From Ilumatobacteraceae bacterium (GTDB lineage: Bacteria > Actinomycetota > Acidimicrobiia > Acidimicrobiales > Ilumatobacteraceae), in the NCBI GenBank assembly GCA_023257035.1, contig JALRDI010000117.1:1-15717 (forward strand): a stretch of DNA of 15,717 nucleotides, given 5' to 3'. Under the pieces are notes generated by a model. It made no database searches and was not told the DNA's origin. It saw only the letters and a program-made list of their open reading frames with translations. Below, one piece after another: positions 1 through 6,495 of the stretch (position 1 is the stretch's first letter; every line of letters begins with the position of its first letter). Both the position numbers and the translations under genes were made by a program.

Positions 1-1
1 A

Positions 2-157
2 AACAACAATTCAGCCTCAATACTCAGGGCCGCAAACGACCTCACGCTGAAACAAATTGCGGTTGGGATTGCCGGCACACAGACGTCTAAAAGTAGTGCG
101 CCTACGAGACAAGTGCCTCCAGGTGACAGCATGGTGACTGATGATTACCTTCAATGA
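2..157 (+). CDS. possible 3' end of an upstream gene (weak)
   Basis: One frame is open from the window edge to a TGA at 155-157, about 51 codons, ending in ...VTDDYLQ. It would overlap the start of the NUDIX gene by 17 nt. I recognise no family in it. The opposite strand is also open across 1-132, so openness alone is weak evidence. If it is not coding, 1-140 is simply the 5' flank of the NUDIX gene, in which I see no clear TANNNT box at a leaderless distance. Confidence 0.25.
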   Translation, partial: NNNSASILRAANDLTLKQIAVGIAGTQTSKSSAPTRQVPPGDSMVTDDYLQ

Positions 158-872
158 AGCGCTCCGTGAACAAATCGTTGGCCACCTCGCTAATCATGAC
201 CGCCGGGAATACCCGCTTGAAGGCCGCCGGCACGCTGCAGTAGCGATCACTCTTGTCGACTCCGACCCCGTGCTACACGACGGCGAACATCCGCTCGAAC
301 CCGAATTCAGCGATATGTCGATGGTGCCCGGCAACGTCGAAGGACTCGATGGCCGAATGGTCGGCGTGGCTGGCGGAGCAGCATTTCTTCTCTGTCGCCG
401 TGCATCTCGCCTGAATAGTCATTCCGCCCAATGGGCACTGCCTGGCGGTCGTATCGACGAAGGTGAAACAGTCGTGGAGGCTGCGCTTCGAGAGCTCCAT
501 GAAGAACTTGGCCTTGAACTTGGTGCCGACAGTGTTCTCGGCCTACTCGATGACTACCCAACACGTTCGGGCTACGTCATCACCCCGGTTGTACTTTGGG
601 GTGGAGCAGACCCCGAACTCATCCCATCACCTGATGAAGTGAGGGCCGTCTACCGCATTGGACTTCACGCACTTTGCCGCGAAGACTCACCGCGTTTTGT
701 CGACATTCCCGAGAGTGACCGACCTGTGGTGCAGGTACCACTCGGTGGTGACCTCATCCACGCTCCGACTGGAGCTGTTCTTGTTCAATTCCGATGGGTT
801 GGAATCGAAGGCCGGGCGGCCGACGACGCTCGGGTCGACGAGATGGAACAACCTGTTTTTGCTTGGAAGTAA
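141..872 (+). CDS. NUDIX hydrolase, CoA pyrophosphatase (NudL)-like
   Basis: This is a 243-residue NUDIX protein, a divalent-metal hydrolase of nucleoside diphosphates linked to another moiety. The complete NUDIX box GX5EX7REUXEEXGU is visible at residues 103-125 (G103, E109, R117-E118, E121-E122, G124). The segment before it, CRRASRLNSHSAQWALPGG, resembles the motif that marks the CoA-cleaving NudL/UPF0035 branch (R..L..H..Q...PGG), so coenzyme A or acyl-CoA is the likely substrate, by inference. The C-terminus, APTGAVLVQF...QPVFAWK, fits long actinobacterial members. An AGGTGA lies at 121-126, but it is better spaced for an ATG at 131 in another frame, so the start at 141 is only probable. 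The gene ends 4 nt from the convergent S51-like gene. Confidence 0.88.
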   Translation: MITFNEALREQIVGHLANHDRREYPLEGRRHAAVAITLVDSDPVLHDGEHPLEPEFSDMSMVPGNVEGLDGRMVGVAGGAAFLLCRRASRLNSHSAQWALPGGRIDEGETVVEAALRELHEELGLELGADSVLGLLDDYPTRSGYVITPVVLWGGADPELIPSPDEVRAVYRIGLHALCREDSPRFVDIPESDRPVVQVPLGGDLIHAPTGAVLVQFRWVGIEGRAADDARVDEMEQPVFAWK

Positions 873-873
873 T

Positions 874-902
874 ACGTCACCAGTCACCGTGAACGGTGAC
901 GT
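874..902. terminator. hairpin between convergent NUDIX and S51-like genes
   Basis: Two perfect inverted repeats are nested here. GTCACCG (883-889) pairs with CGGTGAC (894-900) around a TGAA loop, and ACGTCACC (874-881) can pair with GGTGACGT (895-902), so the two structures exclude each other. The position just after the NUDIX stop and over the last codons of the opposite gene suits a bidirectional terminator. No T-tract follows on either strand, so intrinsic termination is uncertain. Confidence 0.45.
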
Positions 903-1515
903 CTCCAAAACGTTCCCACTCACCTTGCGACCGGTCGAGCACAATCGCTGCACCGGTTGGTAGTTCGATGAGTGGCGCCTCCACCGAGAGGTGCTGGGCA
1001 CGCTGCAACTGCTCAGTCGCCCACTTCTCAGATTCAGCAAGAATCGCCAATCCCTCGACAAGCCCAAGCCCGAACGTGAACGCTCCACCTCGCGGATCAG
1101 TCATCGGGTCACACATCGCCGCCGCACTTGCTCCAACTGCTGCGACGAGTCCCCCACGATCAAGAAGCCCAAGGATTGACTCCCATAGCAGCGTGTCCTT
1201 CAGCGCTGTCCTCAAGTGAATTGGAGAGTCACCGACGAGCCAGAGCATCTCAAGAGAATCAACGACCGATACAAATGACGAGTCAGATGATTGCGCCCTC
1301 GTCATCGACATAATCGGAACGACTTCAACGCCGAGTCGTGCCCCCCATTGCTCGGCTGAAGCAACAAGAAGTTGCGGTTGCTCAAATGCATCTGCCGTGG
1401 GGAGGACCCCAACAGGAGCAGTTCGCCCACGAATCAGCAACCGATCAATCTCGTCATTCCCGACGAATGGACCGCCTCCAAATAGGGCCACTGTTCCCAG
1501 TTGATTACCAGCCAT
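877..1515 (-). CDS. peptidase S51 / type 1 glutamine amidotransferase-like protein
   Basis: This 212-residue protein has the class I amidotransferase/peptidase S51 fold, the family of dipeptidase E and cyanophycinase. Visible marks are the N-terminal beta-strand and Gly loop VALFGGGPF (9-17), LVGDSPIHLRTALKD (93-107), and the nucleophile elbow VGASAAAM with Ser130, followed by DPMTDPRGGAFTFGLGLV. Two things are odd. The usual GxSAGA elbow is GASAAA. Where dipeptidase E has its catalytic His in NPHF, this protein has LAES (159-162), with Glu161 at the His position, so the classical Ser-His pair seems broken. Activity may be lost or changed. The ATG at 1515 is supported by a TACGAT box exactly 6 nt upstream, suggesting a leaderless transcript. 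Family call is good; substrate is unknown. Confidence 0.8.
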   Translation of the reverse strand: MAGNQLGTVALFGGGPFVGNDEIDRLLIRGRTAPVGVLPTADAFEQPQLLVASAEQWGARLGVEVVPIMSMTRAQSSDSSFVSVVDSLEMLWLVGDSPIHLRTALKDTLLWESILGLLDRGGLVAAVGASAAAMCDPMTDPRGGAFTFGLGLVEGLAILAESEKWATEQLQRAQHLSVEAPLIELPTGAAIVLDRSQGEWERFGDVTVHGDW

Positions 1516-1521
1516 CTCATC

Positions 1522-1527
1522 ATCGTA
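1522..1527 (-). promoter_or_regulatory. -10 box TACGAT of the S51-like gene, leaderless
   Basis: On the minus strand TACGAT ends 6 nt before the ATG at 1515, placing transcription start on the A of the start codon. No Shine-Dalgarno and no good -35 is visible. Confidence 0.5.
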
Positions 1528-1542
1528 GGTGGCCTAGCCACC
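1528..1542. promoter_or_regulatory. palindrome in the S51-like promoter, candidate operator
   Basis: GGTGGC and GCCACC form a perfect 6-bp inverted repeat around CTA. It lies immediately upstream of the -10 box at 1522-1527, inside the expected -10/-35 spacer, where a repressor dimer could act. It is also between two divergent promoters, since the next one starts at 1573 on the plus strand. Function is inference only. Confidence 0.3.
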
Positions 1543-1572
1543 CGGGTATCTGACATCGAGACGGCTCTGATA

Positions 1573-1601
1573 TTGGTTCAACTCGTCACCTTCCGTATCG
1601 T
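1573..1601 (+). promoter_or_regulatory. promoter of the remnant-aat-ecm unit (TTGGTT-17-TATCGT)
   Basis: TTGGTT (1573-1578) is separated by 17 nt from TATCGT (1596-1601), which ends 6 nt before the ATG at 1608. This is the best two-part promoter in the window and predicts a leaderless message whose first codons belong to the dehydrogenase remnant and which then reads into aat and ecm. Confidence 0.55.
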
Positions 1602-1607
1602 GAATGA

Positions 1608-1733
1608 ATGTCTCCACAAGCAATCAAACTGGCCGGCGTGGTCGGTACCGGTGTCATGACCCCCGGAGTTGTTGAAGTGGCAGCCCTCGCCGGATTCGAG
1701 GTCGTTATACGGGGATTCAAGCAATATCCGTGA
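1608..1733 (+). pseudogene. truncated N-terminus of a 3-hydroxyacyl-CoA dehydrogenase
   Basis: This frame of 41 codons reads as the beginning of a 3-hydroxybutyryl/3-hydroxyacyl-CoA dehydrogenase. IKLAGVVGTGVMTPGVVEVA followed by ALAGFEVVIR matches the family's N-terminal NAD-binding Rossmann motif GxGxMxxGxxxxxA, the turn, and the end of beta-strand 2. After Arg the sequence leaves the family pattern (GFKQYP) and stops at TGA 1731-1733. The remaining 240 or so residues, including the catalytic His-Glu region, are absent, because aat starts at the next base. An internal or 3' deletion is the simplest explanation. The promoter looks intact, so the piece may survive as a translated leader that feeds ribosomes to aat through the TGAATG junction. 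A genuine small protein cannot be excluded. Confidence 0.65.
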
Positions 1734-2447
1734 ATGATGGATGAAGGCAAAGGGACCCCTTGGCCTGGAGACATCACTCCAGTCGAACCCGACCCATCCC
1801 GCTGGGTGCTCCCAAATGATGGGCCGACTGACGACTCTGCCCTAGTTGCGATCGGTGGCGACCTTGAACCCGGCACGCTGCTCGCCGCATACCGGATCGG
1901 TCTGTTCCCGATGCCAGTTCCGCGCCGTCGGATTGGCTGGTTCTCTCCTGACCCGCGAGGCATCATCCCGCTCGATGAACTCGTGGTCTCGAGGTCGCTC
2001 CGTCGGAGCCTGCGCCGTTATGAGGTGACACGCAACCAGGCATTCACCGAGGTGATGGTGAACTGCGCTGATCCGAGGCGACCGAGCGGCTGGATCAATC
2101 GCGCGATTATCGATGCTTATGAGACTCTCCATCGAATGGGCTGGGCCCACTCAGTAGAAGTCTGGGATGAGGGTCGTCTTGTTGGGGGTCTCTACGGCGT
2201 GCGTATCAACGGTTTCTTTGCCGGAGAGTCAATGTTTCATCACGCAACCGACGCATCGAAGGTTGCTCTAGTACATCTCGTCGATTGGTTTCGCGATTCA
2301 GGTGGACGCCTACTCGACGTGCAATGGACTACCGATCACCTTTCCAGCCTTGGAGCCATCGATATCGCCCGAGTGGAATATCTGCAGATGCTGAAAGATG
2401 CAGTTAGCCCGAATAGCCGCAAGAATGACCCACCACCATCGCAATGA
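1734..2447 (+). CDS. aat: leucyl/phenylalanyl-tRNA--protein transferase
   Basis: Aat moves Leu or Phe from charged tRNA to proteins with N-terminal Lys or Arg, making them substrates for ClpS/ClpAP-type proteolysis (N-end rule). The 237-residue protein is of normal length. Marks are GLFPMPVPRRRIGWFSPDPR (56-75), FAGESMF with Glu165 matching the catalytic-site Glu of E. coli Aat, the ASKVALVHL helix, and DVQWTTDHLSSLGA with Gln197 matching E. coli Gln188. There is no good Shine-Dalgarno; the ATG follows directly on the stop of the dehydrogenase remnant (TGAATG), which suggests reinitiation. A second ATG at 1737 is equally possible. The 3' end overlaps the ATG at 2444 in an ATGA, and the gene carries within its last codons the ribosome site of the mutase. 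Confidence 0.93.
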   Translation: MMDEGKGTPWPGDITPVEPDPSRWVLPNDGPTDDSALVAIGGDLEPGTLLAAYRIGLFPMPVPRRRIGWFSPDPRGIIPLDELVVSRSLRRSLRRYEVTRNQAFTEVMVNCADPRRPSGWINRAIIDAYETLHRMGWAHSVEVWDEGRLVGGLYGVRINGFFAGESMFHHATDASKVALVHLVDWFRDSGGRLLDVQWTTDHLSSLGAIDIARVEYLQMLKDAVSPNSRKNDPPPSQ

Positions 2448-2458
2448 GGAGATCCGAT

Positions 2459-4402
2459 ATGCCAGACAAGCCGTGGATGATGCGCACCTATTCAGGTCAC
2501 TCAACTGCTCGCGCGTCAAACGAGCTATATCGAACCAATCTTGCGAAAGGGCAGACCGGTCTCTCTATTGCATTCGATCTTCCGACTCAGACCGGATTTG
2601 ATCCAGATGCCGAACAGGCGCGTGGTGAAGTCGGCAAAGTAGGAGTGCCGGTTGCGCACATTGGCCACATGAGAACCCTGCTCGACAGCATTCCCCCCGG
2701 ACAGATGAACACGTCGATGACGATTAACGCATCGGCTGCGTGGTTGCTCTCGCTCTACGTCGCTAACGCCGCTGAACAGGGTGTGCCCTCAACTGATCTT
2801 CGAGGCACAACACAGAACGACATCGTCAAAGAGTACCTCTCACGCGGCACATACATTTTCCCGCCTGAGGCCTCTCGACGACTCATCGTTGACATGATCG
2901 TCTGGTGTCGCCAGCACGCACCTTCATGGAACCCCATGAATGTCTGCTCGTACCACCTGCAAGAAGCAGGAGCGACACCTGTACAAGAAATCGCTTACGC
3001 AATGGCAACGGCCATCGACGTGCTCGATGCTGTCAAAGCCTCCGGACAGATTTCTGATGATGAATTCACCGGAGTGTTTGGCTCAATCTCATTCTTTGTC
3101 AATGCCGGCATCAAATTCATCGAAGAGATTTGCAAATTGCGGGCCATGACTGACATGTGGGCTGACATCGGTCGAACCCGATACGGGGTTACCGACGAGA
3201 AAGCACTCCGCTTCCGTTATGGGGTTCAAGTCAATTCACTTGGTCTCACCGAATCTCAACCCGAGAACAACGTGCAGCGAATTGTCTTAGAGATGCTCGC
3301 GGTCACTCTCTCAAAGCATGCCCGTGCCCGGTCTGTTCAGTTACCAGCATGGAATGAGGCACTTGGGCTTCCAACTCCTTGGGATCAGCAATGGTCACTC
3401 CGTATGCAGCAGGTCCTCGCATTTGAAACCGACCTCCTTAATTACGAGGACATCTTCGACGGATCACACGTCATCGAGCAACGCACAACCGAACTGCGTG
3501 ACGAAGCAACGGCGGAACTCAACGACGTACTTGAACTTGGCGGTGCCTTCGCTGCAATTGACACACTCAAGTCCCGCCTCGTTGGATCAATGGCTGAACG
3601 CACTCGCAGAATTTCATCGGGTGAACAGACCGTTGTCGGAGTGAACTCGTACACAGAGTCTGAGCCATCACCACTCGGTGGCTCAGAAGCAATTCTCCGT
3701 GTTGATCCCGCAGTTGAGGCCGAAACAATCGCCGATGTTGTCGCGTGGCGCAACGGACGTGACCAGGCCGAAGTTGACCAAGCTCTCGCGGGTCTGCGAG
3801 ACGCCGCGGTGAACGGATCCAACATTATGGAAGCCTCAATCGCTCTCGCGACTGCAGGAGGAACGACGGGTGAATGGGGCGCAACGCTTCGGGAGATCTT
3901 CGGCGAATACCGGGCCCCTACCGGTATCGGCGCAACCACGCGTTCAGATCACTCACTGTCTGCGGTTGCAGCAAAGGTTCGCGAAATGGCGGGCGGTCCG
4001 CCGCGACTCCTCGTCGCCAAGCCCGGTCTTGACGGTCACTCAAATGGCGCCGAACAGATCGCTGTCGCCGCTCGTGATTCTGGAATGGAAGTGGTCTACG
4101 CCGGGATCCGTTCCACGATTGATCAAATCGCGTCAACCGCTCGTGACGAAGACCCTGACGTCATCGGGCTATCCATACTCTCCGGCTCTCACCTCGAACT
4201 CGTTCCCGACGTCGTGCAGCGTGTGCGGGCACTTGGCGTTGACGCTCCGATTGTCGTCGGCGGAATTATTCCGGATGAAGATCAACCTCAGTTGTTGAGC
4301 GGTGGTGTGGCAGCGGTGTACACCCCGAAGGATTACGAACTCGCTGGCATCATGACCGATATCTGTGAACTTGCTTCACAGCATCGTCTCAATCAGAACT
4401 GA
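2459..4402 (+). CDS. ecm: ethylmalonyl-CoA mutase (MeaA type, B12-dependent)
   Basis: This 647-residue enzyme is a single-chain member of the methylmalonyl-CoA mutase superfamily. It would convert ethylmalonyl-CoA to methylsuccinyl-CoA, a step of the ethylmalonyl-CoA pathway for acetyl-CoA assimilation. The N-terminal (beta/alpha)8 mutase domain (about 1-490) holds RTYSGHSTARASNELYR, AFDLPTQTGFDPDAEQARGE, QMNTSMTINA, GTTQNDIVKEYLSRGTYIFP and NPMNVCSYHLQEAGATP, all very close to MeaA/Ecm of Streptomyces and Methylobacterium as I remember them. The C-terminal cobalamin domain holds DGHSNG with Asp525, His527 (lower Co ligand) and Gly530, then SILSGSH and VVGGIIP. I prefer ATG 2459 to 2444 because GAGGAGA at 2446-2452 is correctly spaced for it. 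Crotonyl-CoA carboxylase/reductase is not nearby. Activity on methylmalonyl-CoA is a less likely alternative. Confidence 0.9.
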   Translation: MPDKPWMMRTYSGHSTARASNELYRTNLAKGQTGLSIAFDLPTQTGFDPDAEQARGEVGKVGVPVAHIGHMRTLLDSIPPGQMNTSMTINASAAWLLSLYVANAAEQGVPSTDLRGTTQNDIVKEYLSRGTYIFPPEASRRLIVDMIVWCRQHAPSWNPMNVCSYHLQEAGATPVQEIAYAMATAIDVLDAVKASGQISDDEFTGVFGSISFFVNAGIKFIEEICKLRAMTDMWADIGRTRYGVTDEKALRFRYGVQVNSLGLTESQPENNVQRIVLEMLAVTLSKHARARSVQLPAWNEALGLPTPWDQQWSLRMQQVLAFETDLLNYEDIFDGSHVIEQRTTELRDEATAELNDVLELGGAFAAIDTLKSRLVGSMAERTRRISSGEQTVVGVNSYTESEPSPLGGSEAILRVDPAVEAETIADVVAWRNGRDQAEVDQALAGLRDAAVNGSNIMEASIALATAGGTTGEWGATLREIFGEYRAPTGIGATTRSDHSLSAVAAKVREMAGGPPRLLVAKPGLDGHSNGAEQIAVAARDSGMEVVYAGIRSTIDQIASTARDEDPDVIGLSILSGSHLELVPDVVQRVRALGVDAPIVVGGIIPDEDQPQLLSGGVAAVYTPKDYELAGIMTDICELASQHRLNQN

Positions 4403-5090
4403 CCAAGCGCTCGCTCTCTACCCACTGCTCGAGCAGAGGCGATGATTCAAAACTGGTAATCAGTGCATATCTCGGCGCATCACCAGGGTGCACCACGACG
4501 TGCCACAGTCGCTGGGTATCAACGATGAATCGCGAACCTTTGTGCAGCGGAACTCGTCGTTCAGTCGCCGGGTCGGGCAGGCCGTTTGCATCATTGTCCA
4601 TCAACAGCATGTAGCTGTCTGGGCAGTCGGTGAGTTCAACCCAAGTACGCACGACCCAGCCCTCACCTTCGGGGTTAAAACGATTGTTGTCGTCGCGGTG
4701 GATCGACCTGATCGCAGTCTCACGATCTTGAGGCTCAAGTTTGATCACTCGAACGCGACCAAAATTGGCGCCAACACCATCAACATATGAGCGCAAGGTT
4801 GGAGCAATCTCGGCGTTCGATGTCCACAGGGCGTCCTTGTCCGTTTTGCCTTTGTCCCAAAACCCCCGACAATCAAGTTCACCATCGGCCGACGCGAGCG
4901 GAGCGAAGTTTGTATCGCCGCCGCTCTTCCAATCCATGTACTCGAGTCGTTCCCACTCTTCAGTTGGAACATCAACCGGCATCGGCGACAGTTCAACAAG
5001 ACCATCGCTCTCAAGAGCGCTCATTCTGAAGTGATCAGTTTGGAGTGGAATCTTGACACTCCAATGTTCACTATTCGGCCAAAAGGTCAT
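4389..5090 (-). CDS. aspartyl/asparaginyl beta-hydroxylase-like Fe(II)/2OG oxygenase
   Basis: The 233-residue protein looks like a double-stranded beta-helix oxygenase of the aspartyl/asparaginyl beta-hydroxylase type. The metal-binding triad can be read as HRD (His131, Asp133) in SIHRDDNNRFNP and His197 in QRLWHVVVHPGD, with Arg207 in PRYALITS as the probable 2-oxoglutarate anchor. Substrate is unknown: a protein side chain, an amino acid or a small metabolite are all possible. The frame also opens at a GTG (5111), but TACACT lies 6 nt before the ATG at 5090 and neither start has a Shine-Dalgarno, so I choose 5090. Its last 14 nt overlap the 3' end of ecm on the other strand. It lies downstream of the LysM gene in the same direction with a 57-nt gap. 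Confidence 0.72.
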   Translation of the reverse strand: MTFWPNSEHWSVKIPLQTDHFRMSALESDGLVELSPMPVDVPTEEWERLEYMDWKSGGDTNFAPLASADGELDCRGFWDKGKTDKDALWTSNAEIAPTLRSYVDGVGANFGRVRVIKLEPQDRETAIRSIHRDDNNRFNPEGEGWVVRTWVELTDCPDSYMLLMDNDANGLPDPATERRVPLHKGSRFIVDTQRLWHVVVHPGDAPRYALITSFESSPLLEQWVESERLVSSD

Positions 5091-5096
5091 ATGCCA

Positions 5097-5102
5097 AGTG
5101 TA
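5097..5102 (-). promoter_or_regulatory. -10 box TACACT of the oxygenase-like gene, leaderless
   Basis: TACACT on the minus strand is followed by 6 nt and the ATG at 5090. Its presence decides the start codon in favour of 5090 over the GTG at 5111. No -35 is recognisable. Confidence 0.5.
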
Positions 5103-5121
5103 TGGAATCACGCAAAGTGCT

Positions 5122-5144
5122 GAGGTGCATCCACCGATGCCCTC
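5122..5144 (-). terminator. hairpin after the LysM lipoprotein gene
   Basis: Four nucleotides past the LysM stop (5148-5150), GAGG-T-GCAT pairs with ATGCCCTC (plus-strand reading) as an 8-bp stem with a single bulged T at 5126 and a 6-nt loop. Only a short T stretch follows on the minus strand, so it is a plausible but imperfect terminator separating lysM from the oxygenase gene. Confidence 0.4.
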
Positions 5145-5147
5145 GAC

Positions 5148-5519
5148 TTAACCTGCGCTCGCCACAGTTGAGTCAGGTGGCAAGGTGACGATCACGAAGC
5201 CCTGCGGAATTTCGATGATTTCCCCGACTTGGATGTCACTTGCATTTTCGAGATCATTCAATTCAACGATCTGTTTCATCGGAACTCCAAAGCCCGCAGC
5301 AATTGCAGACAGGGTGTCTCCGGAACGAACCTCGTAGAAATACCGATTGGTGTCAGGCAACGTCGTCGTGGTCGAAGTCGTGGTCGTTGTCTGAATGGGA
5401 GGCAACGGGTCAAGCGAAAGATCGTTACCGCCACAACTTGCTGTCATCGCAGTGATAACAGTCGCCAACCCAAGTACCTTCACTCGGCTTGATATCGCTG
5501 TATTTGATGAATTCTGCAT
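5148..5519 (-). CDS. LysM-domain lipoprotein
   Basis: This is a small exported protein of 123 residues. A hydrophobic signal (about 14-28) ends in TASC, a lipobox with Cys29 as the lipidated residue. A Thr/Ser-rich spacer (44-53) leads to one LysM domain (about 61-105: YEVRSGDTLSAIAAGFGVP, then IVELNDLENASDIQVGEII), which binds N-acetylglucosamine polymers such as peptidoglycan. No catalytic domain is attached, so a role in anchoring or sensing at the cell wall is inferred. The frame is open further upstream, but ATG 5519 has GGAGGA 12 nt before it and leaves a proper signal peptide. It is divergent from the hydrolase pair. Confidence 0.82.
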   Translation of the reverse strand: MQNSSNTAISSRVKVLGLATVITAMTASCGGNDLSLDPLPPIQTTTTTSTTTTLPDTNRYFYEVRSGDTLSAIAAGFGVPMKQIVELNDLENASDIQVGEIIEIPQGFVIVTLPPDSTVASAG

Positions 5520-5544
5520 GTGTGCCAGACGTCCTCCACTGAGA

Positions 5545-5550
5545 ACTCTA
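5545..5550 (-). promoter_or_regulatory. -10 box TAGAGT of the LysM gene
   Basis: TAGAGT on the minus strand would give a leader of roughly 18-20 nt that contains the GGAGGA ribosome site (5532-5537). This gene therefore has a conventional leader, unlike most starts around it. Confidence 0.35.
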
Positions 5551-5564
5551 CGTCGCTTGCGCCC

Positions 5565-5570
5565 TAGCCT
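5565..5570 (+). promoter_or_regulatory. -10 box TAGCCT of the hydrolase pair, leaderless
   Basis: TAGCCT is followed by 7 nt and the GTG at 5578. It lies only 14 nt from the oppositely directed -10 box of the LysM gene, so the two promoters overlap. Confidence 0.35.
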
Positions 5571-5577
5571 CACGCAG

Positions 5578-6495
5578 GTGGAATCCCCCAGATCTTTTCC
5601 AGGCGCTGTGACGCCCCACCGTCACTATCGGGTCGATGCCGACGGAGTCGGTATCGCAGTAAATGAATGGGGCAATGAGAACGACCCCGTGCTCGCTCTC
5701 GTTCACGGAGGAGCAGACTTCTCCCGAACATTTGATGTGTTTGCTCCGTTGCTCGCAGCAGCCGGGTGGCGAGTCGTTGCATGGGATCACCGCGGACATG
5801 GTGATAGCGATCACGCACATCTCTACTCATTTGAGGCAGACCTTCGTGATGCTGTTCGTGTTCTTGACACCGTCGCTCCTCAGCGACCGATCGCAGTTGT
5901 TGGACATTCAAAAGGTGGCGCCATCATGACGTCGCTCGCCGAAGCACAGCCATTTAGGTTCCGCTCATTCGTCAATCTCGATGGAATTCCTTACCGGCGA
6001 CCAGGCCCTGACCTGCCCGAATATCAACGTGCCGATGCAATGAACACTGAAATTACGGCCTGGCTTGAACACCGACGTCGAACGGCAACCGGGTCACGGA
6101 AACCTGGCACTATCGAAGAGCTCGCACGCCGTAGAGCGCAAATGAACCCCCGCCTGTCGAAGGAATGGTTGGAATACCTCGTCACCGTTGGAGCCCGAGA
6201 GGATGCAGACGGATGGCGCTGGAAATTAGACCCGTCGATGAGGATGGGAGGATTCGGACCATGGCGACCCGAGTTTGGCTTGTTCCGCCTTGCTGGTCTT
6301 GGTGTTCCGTTCCTCGGTGTGCTCGTTGGGGCTGATGAACCAATGGGGTGGGGCACAAAGCCACACCAGGTTGAGAAATGGATGCCACGCCATGGAAGGC
6401 TCGAATTCTTTGAAGACATTGGACACTTCATCCATATTGAACAACCCGAGATGGTTGCCGAAATGGCCCTTGACTTTCTTGGAGATCCGTCATGA
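5578..6495 (+). CDS. alpha/beta hydrolase
   Basis: The 305-residue protein has the full alpha/beta-hydrolase triad: oxyanion region LVHGGADFSRTF, strand WDHRGHGDSD, nucleophile elbow VGHSKGG with Ser111, acid Asp253 in LVGADEPMGW, and His283 in IGHFIHIEQPE. The cap segment (about 145-235) is rich in Arg and Glu. The substrate cannot be told; esterase, lactonase or epoxide/haloalkane-type chemistry all share this plan. The frame is open back to 5395, but that stretch overlaps the divergent LysM gene and is not conserved-looking. GTG 5578 is chosen because of the -10 box 7 nt upstream; GTG 5608, next to TPHRHYRVDADG, is the main alternative (295 residues). It ends in an ATGA overlap with the next gene. 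Confidence 0.87.
   Translation: MESPRSFPGAVTPHRHYRVDADGVGIAVNEWGNENDPVLALVHGGADFSRTFDVFAPLLAAAGWRVVAWDHRGHGDSDHAHLYSFEADLRDAVRVLDTVAPQRPIAVVGHSKGGAIMTSLAEAQPFRFRSFVNLDGIPYRRPGPDLPEYQRADAMNTEITAWLEHRRRTATGSRKPGTIEELARRRAQMNPRLSKEWLEYLVTVGAREDADGWRWKLDPSMRMGGFGPWRPEFGLFRLAGLGVPFLGVLVGADEPMGWGTKPHQVEKWMPRHGRLEFFEDIGHFIHIEQPEMVAEMALDFLGDPS

Noticed and set aside
687..1088. 133-codon minus-strand frame across the NUDIX/S51 junction
   Set aside because: It crosses the ends of two well-supported convergent genes and has only Ser/Arg-rich composition.
3442..3939. 165-codon minus-strand frame inside ecm
   Set aside because: Ser/Arg/Ala-rich low-complexity translation opposite a strongly conserved mutase region; no start signal or family match.
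5395..5577. N-terminal extension of the first hydrolase
   Set aside because: It runs antisense through the LysM gene's signal and linker and has no hydrolase-like sequence; a promoter box and later GTG codons explain the start better.
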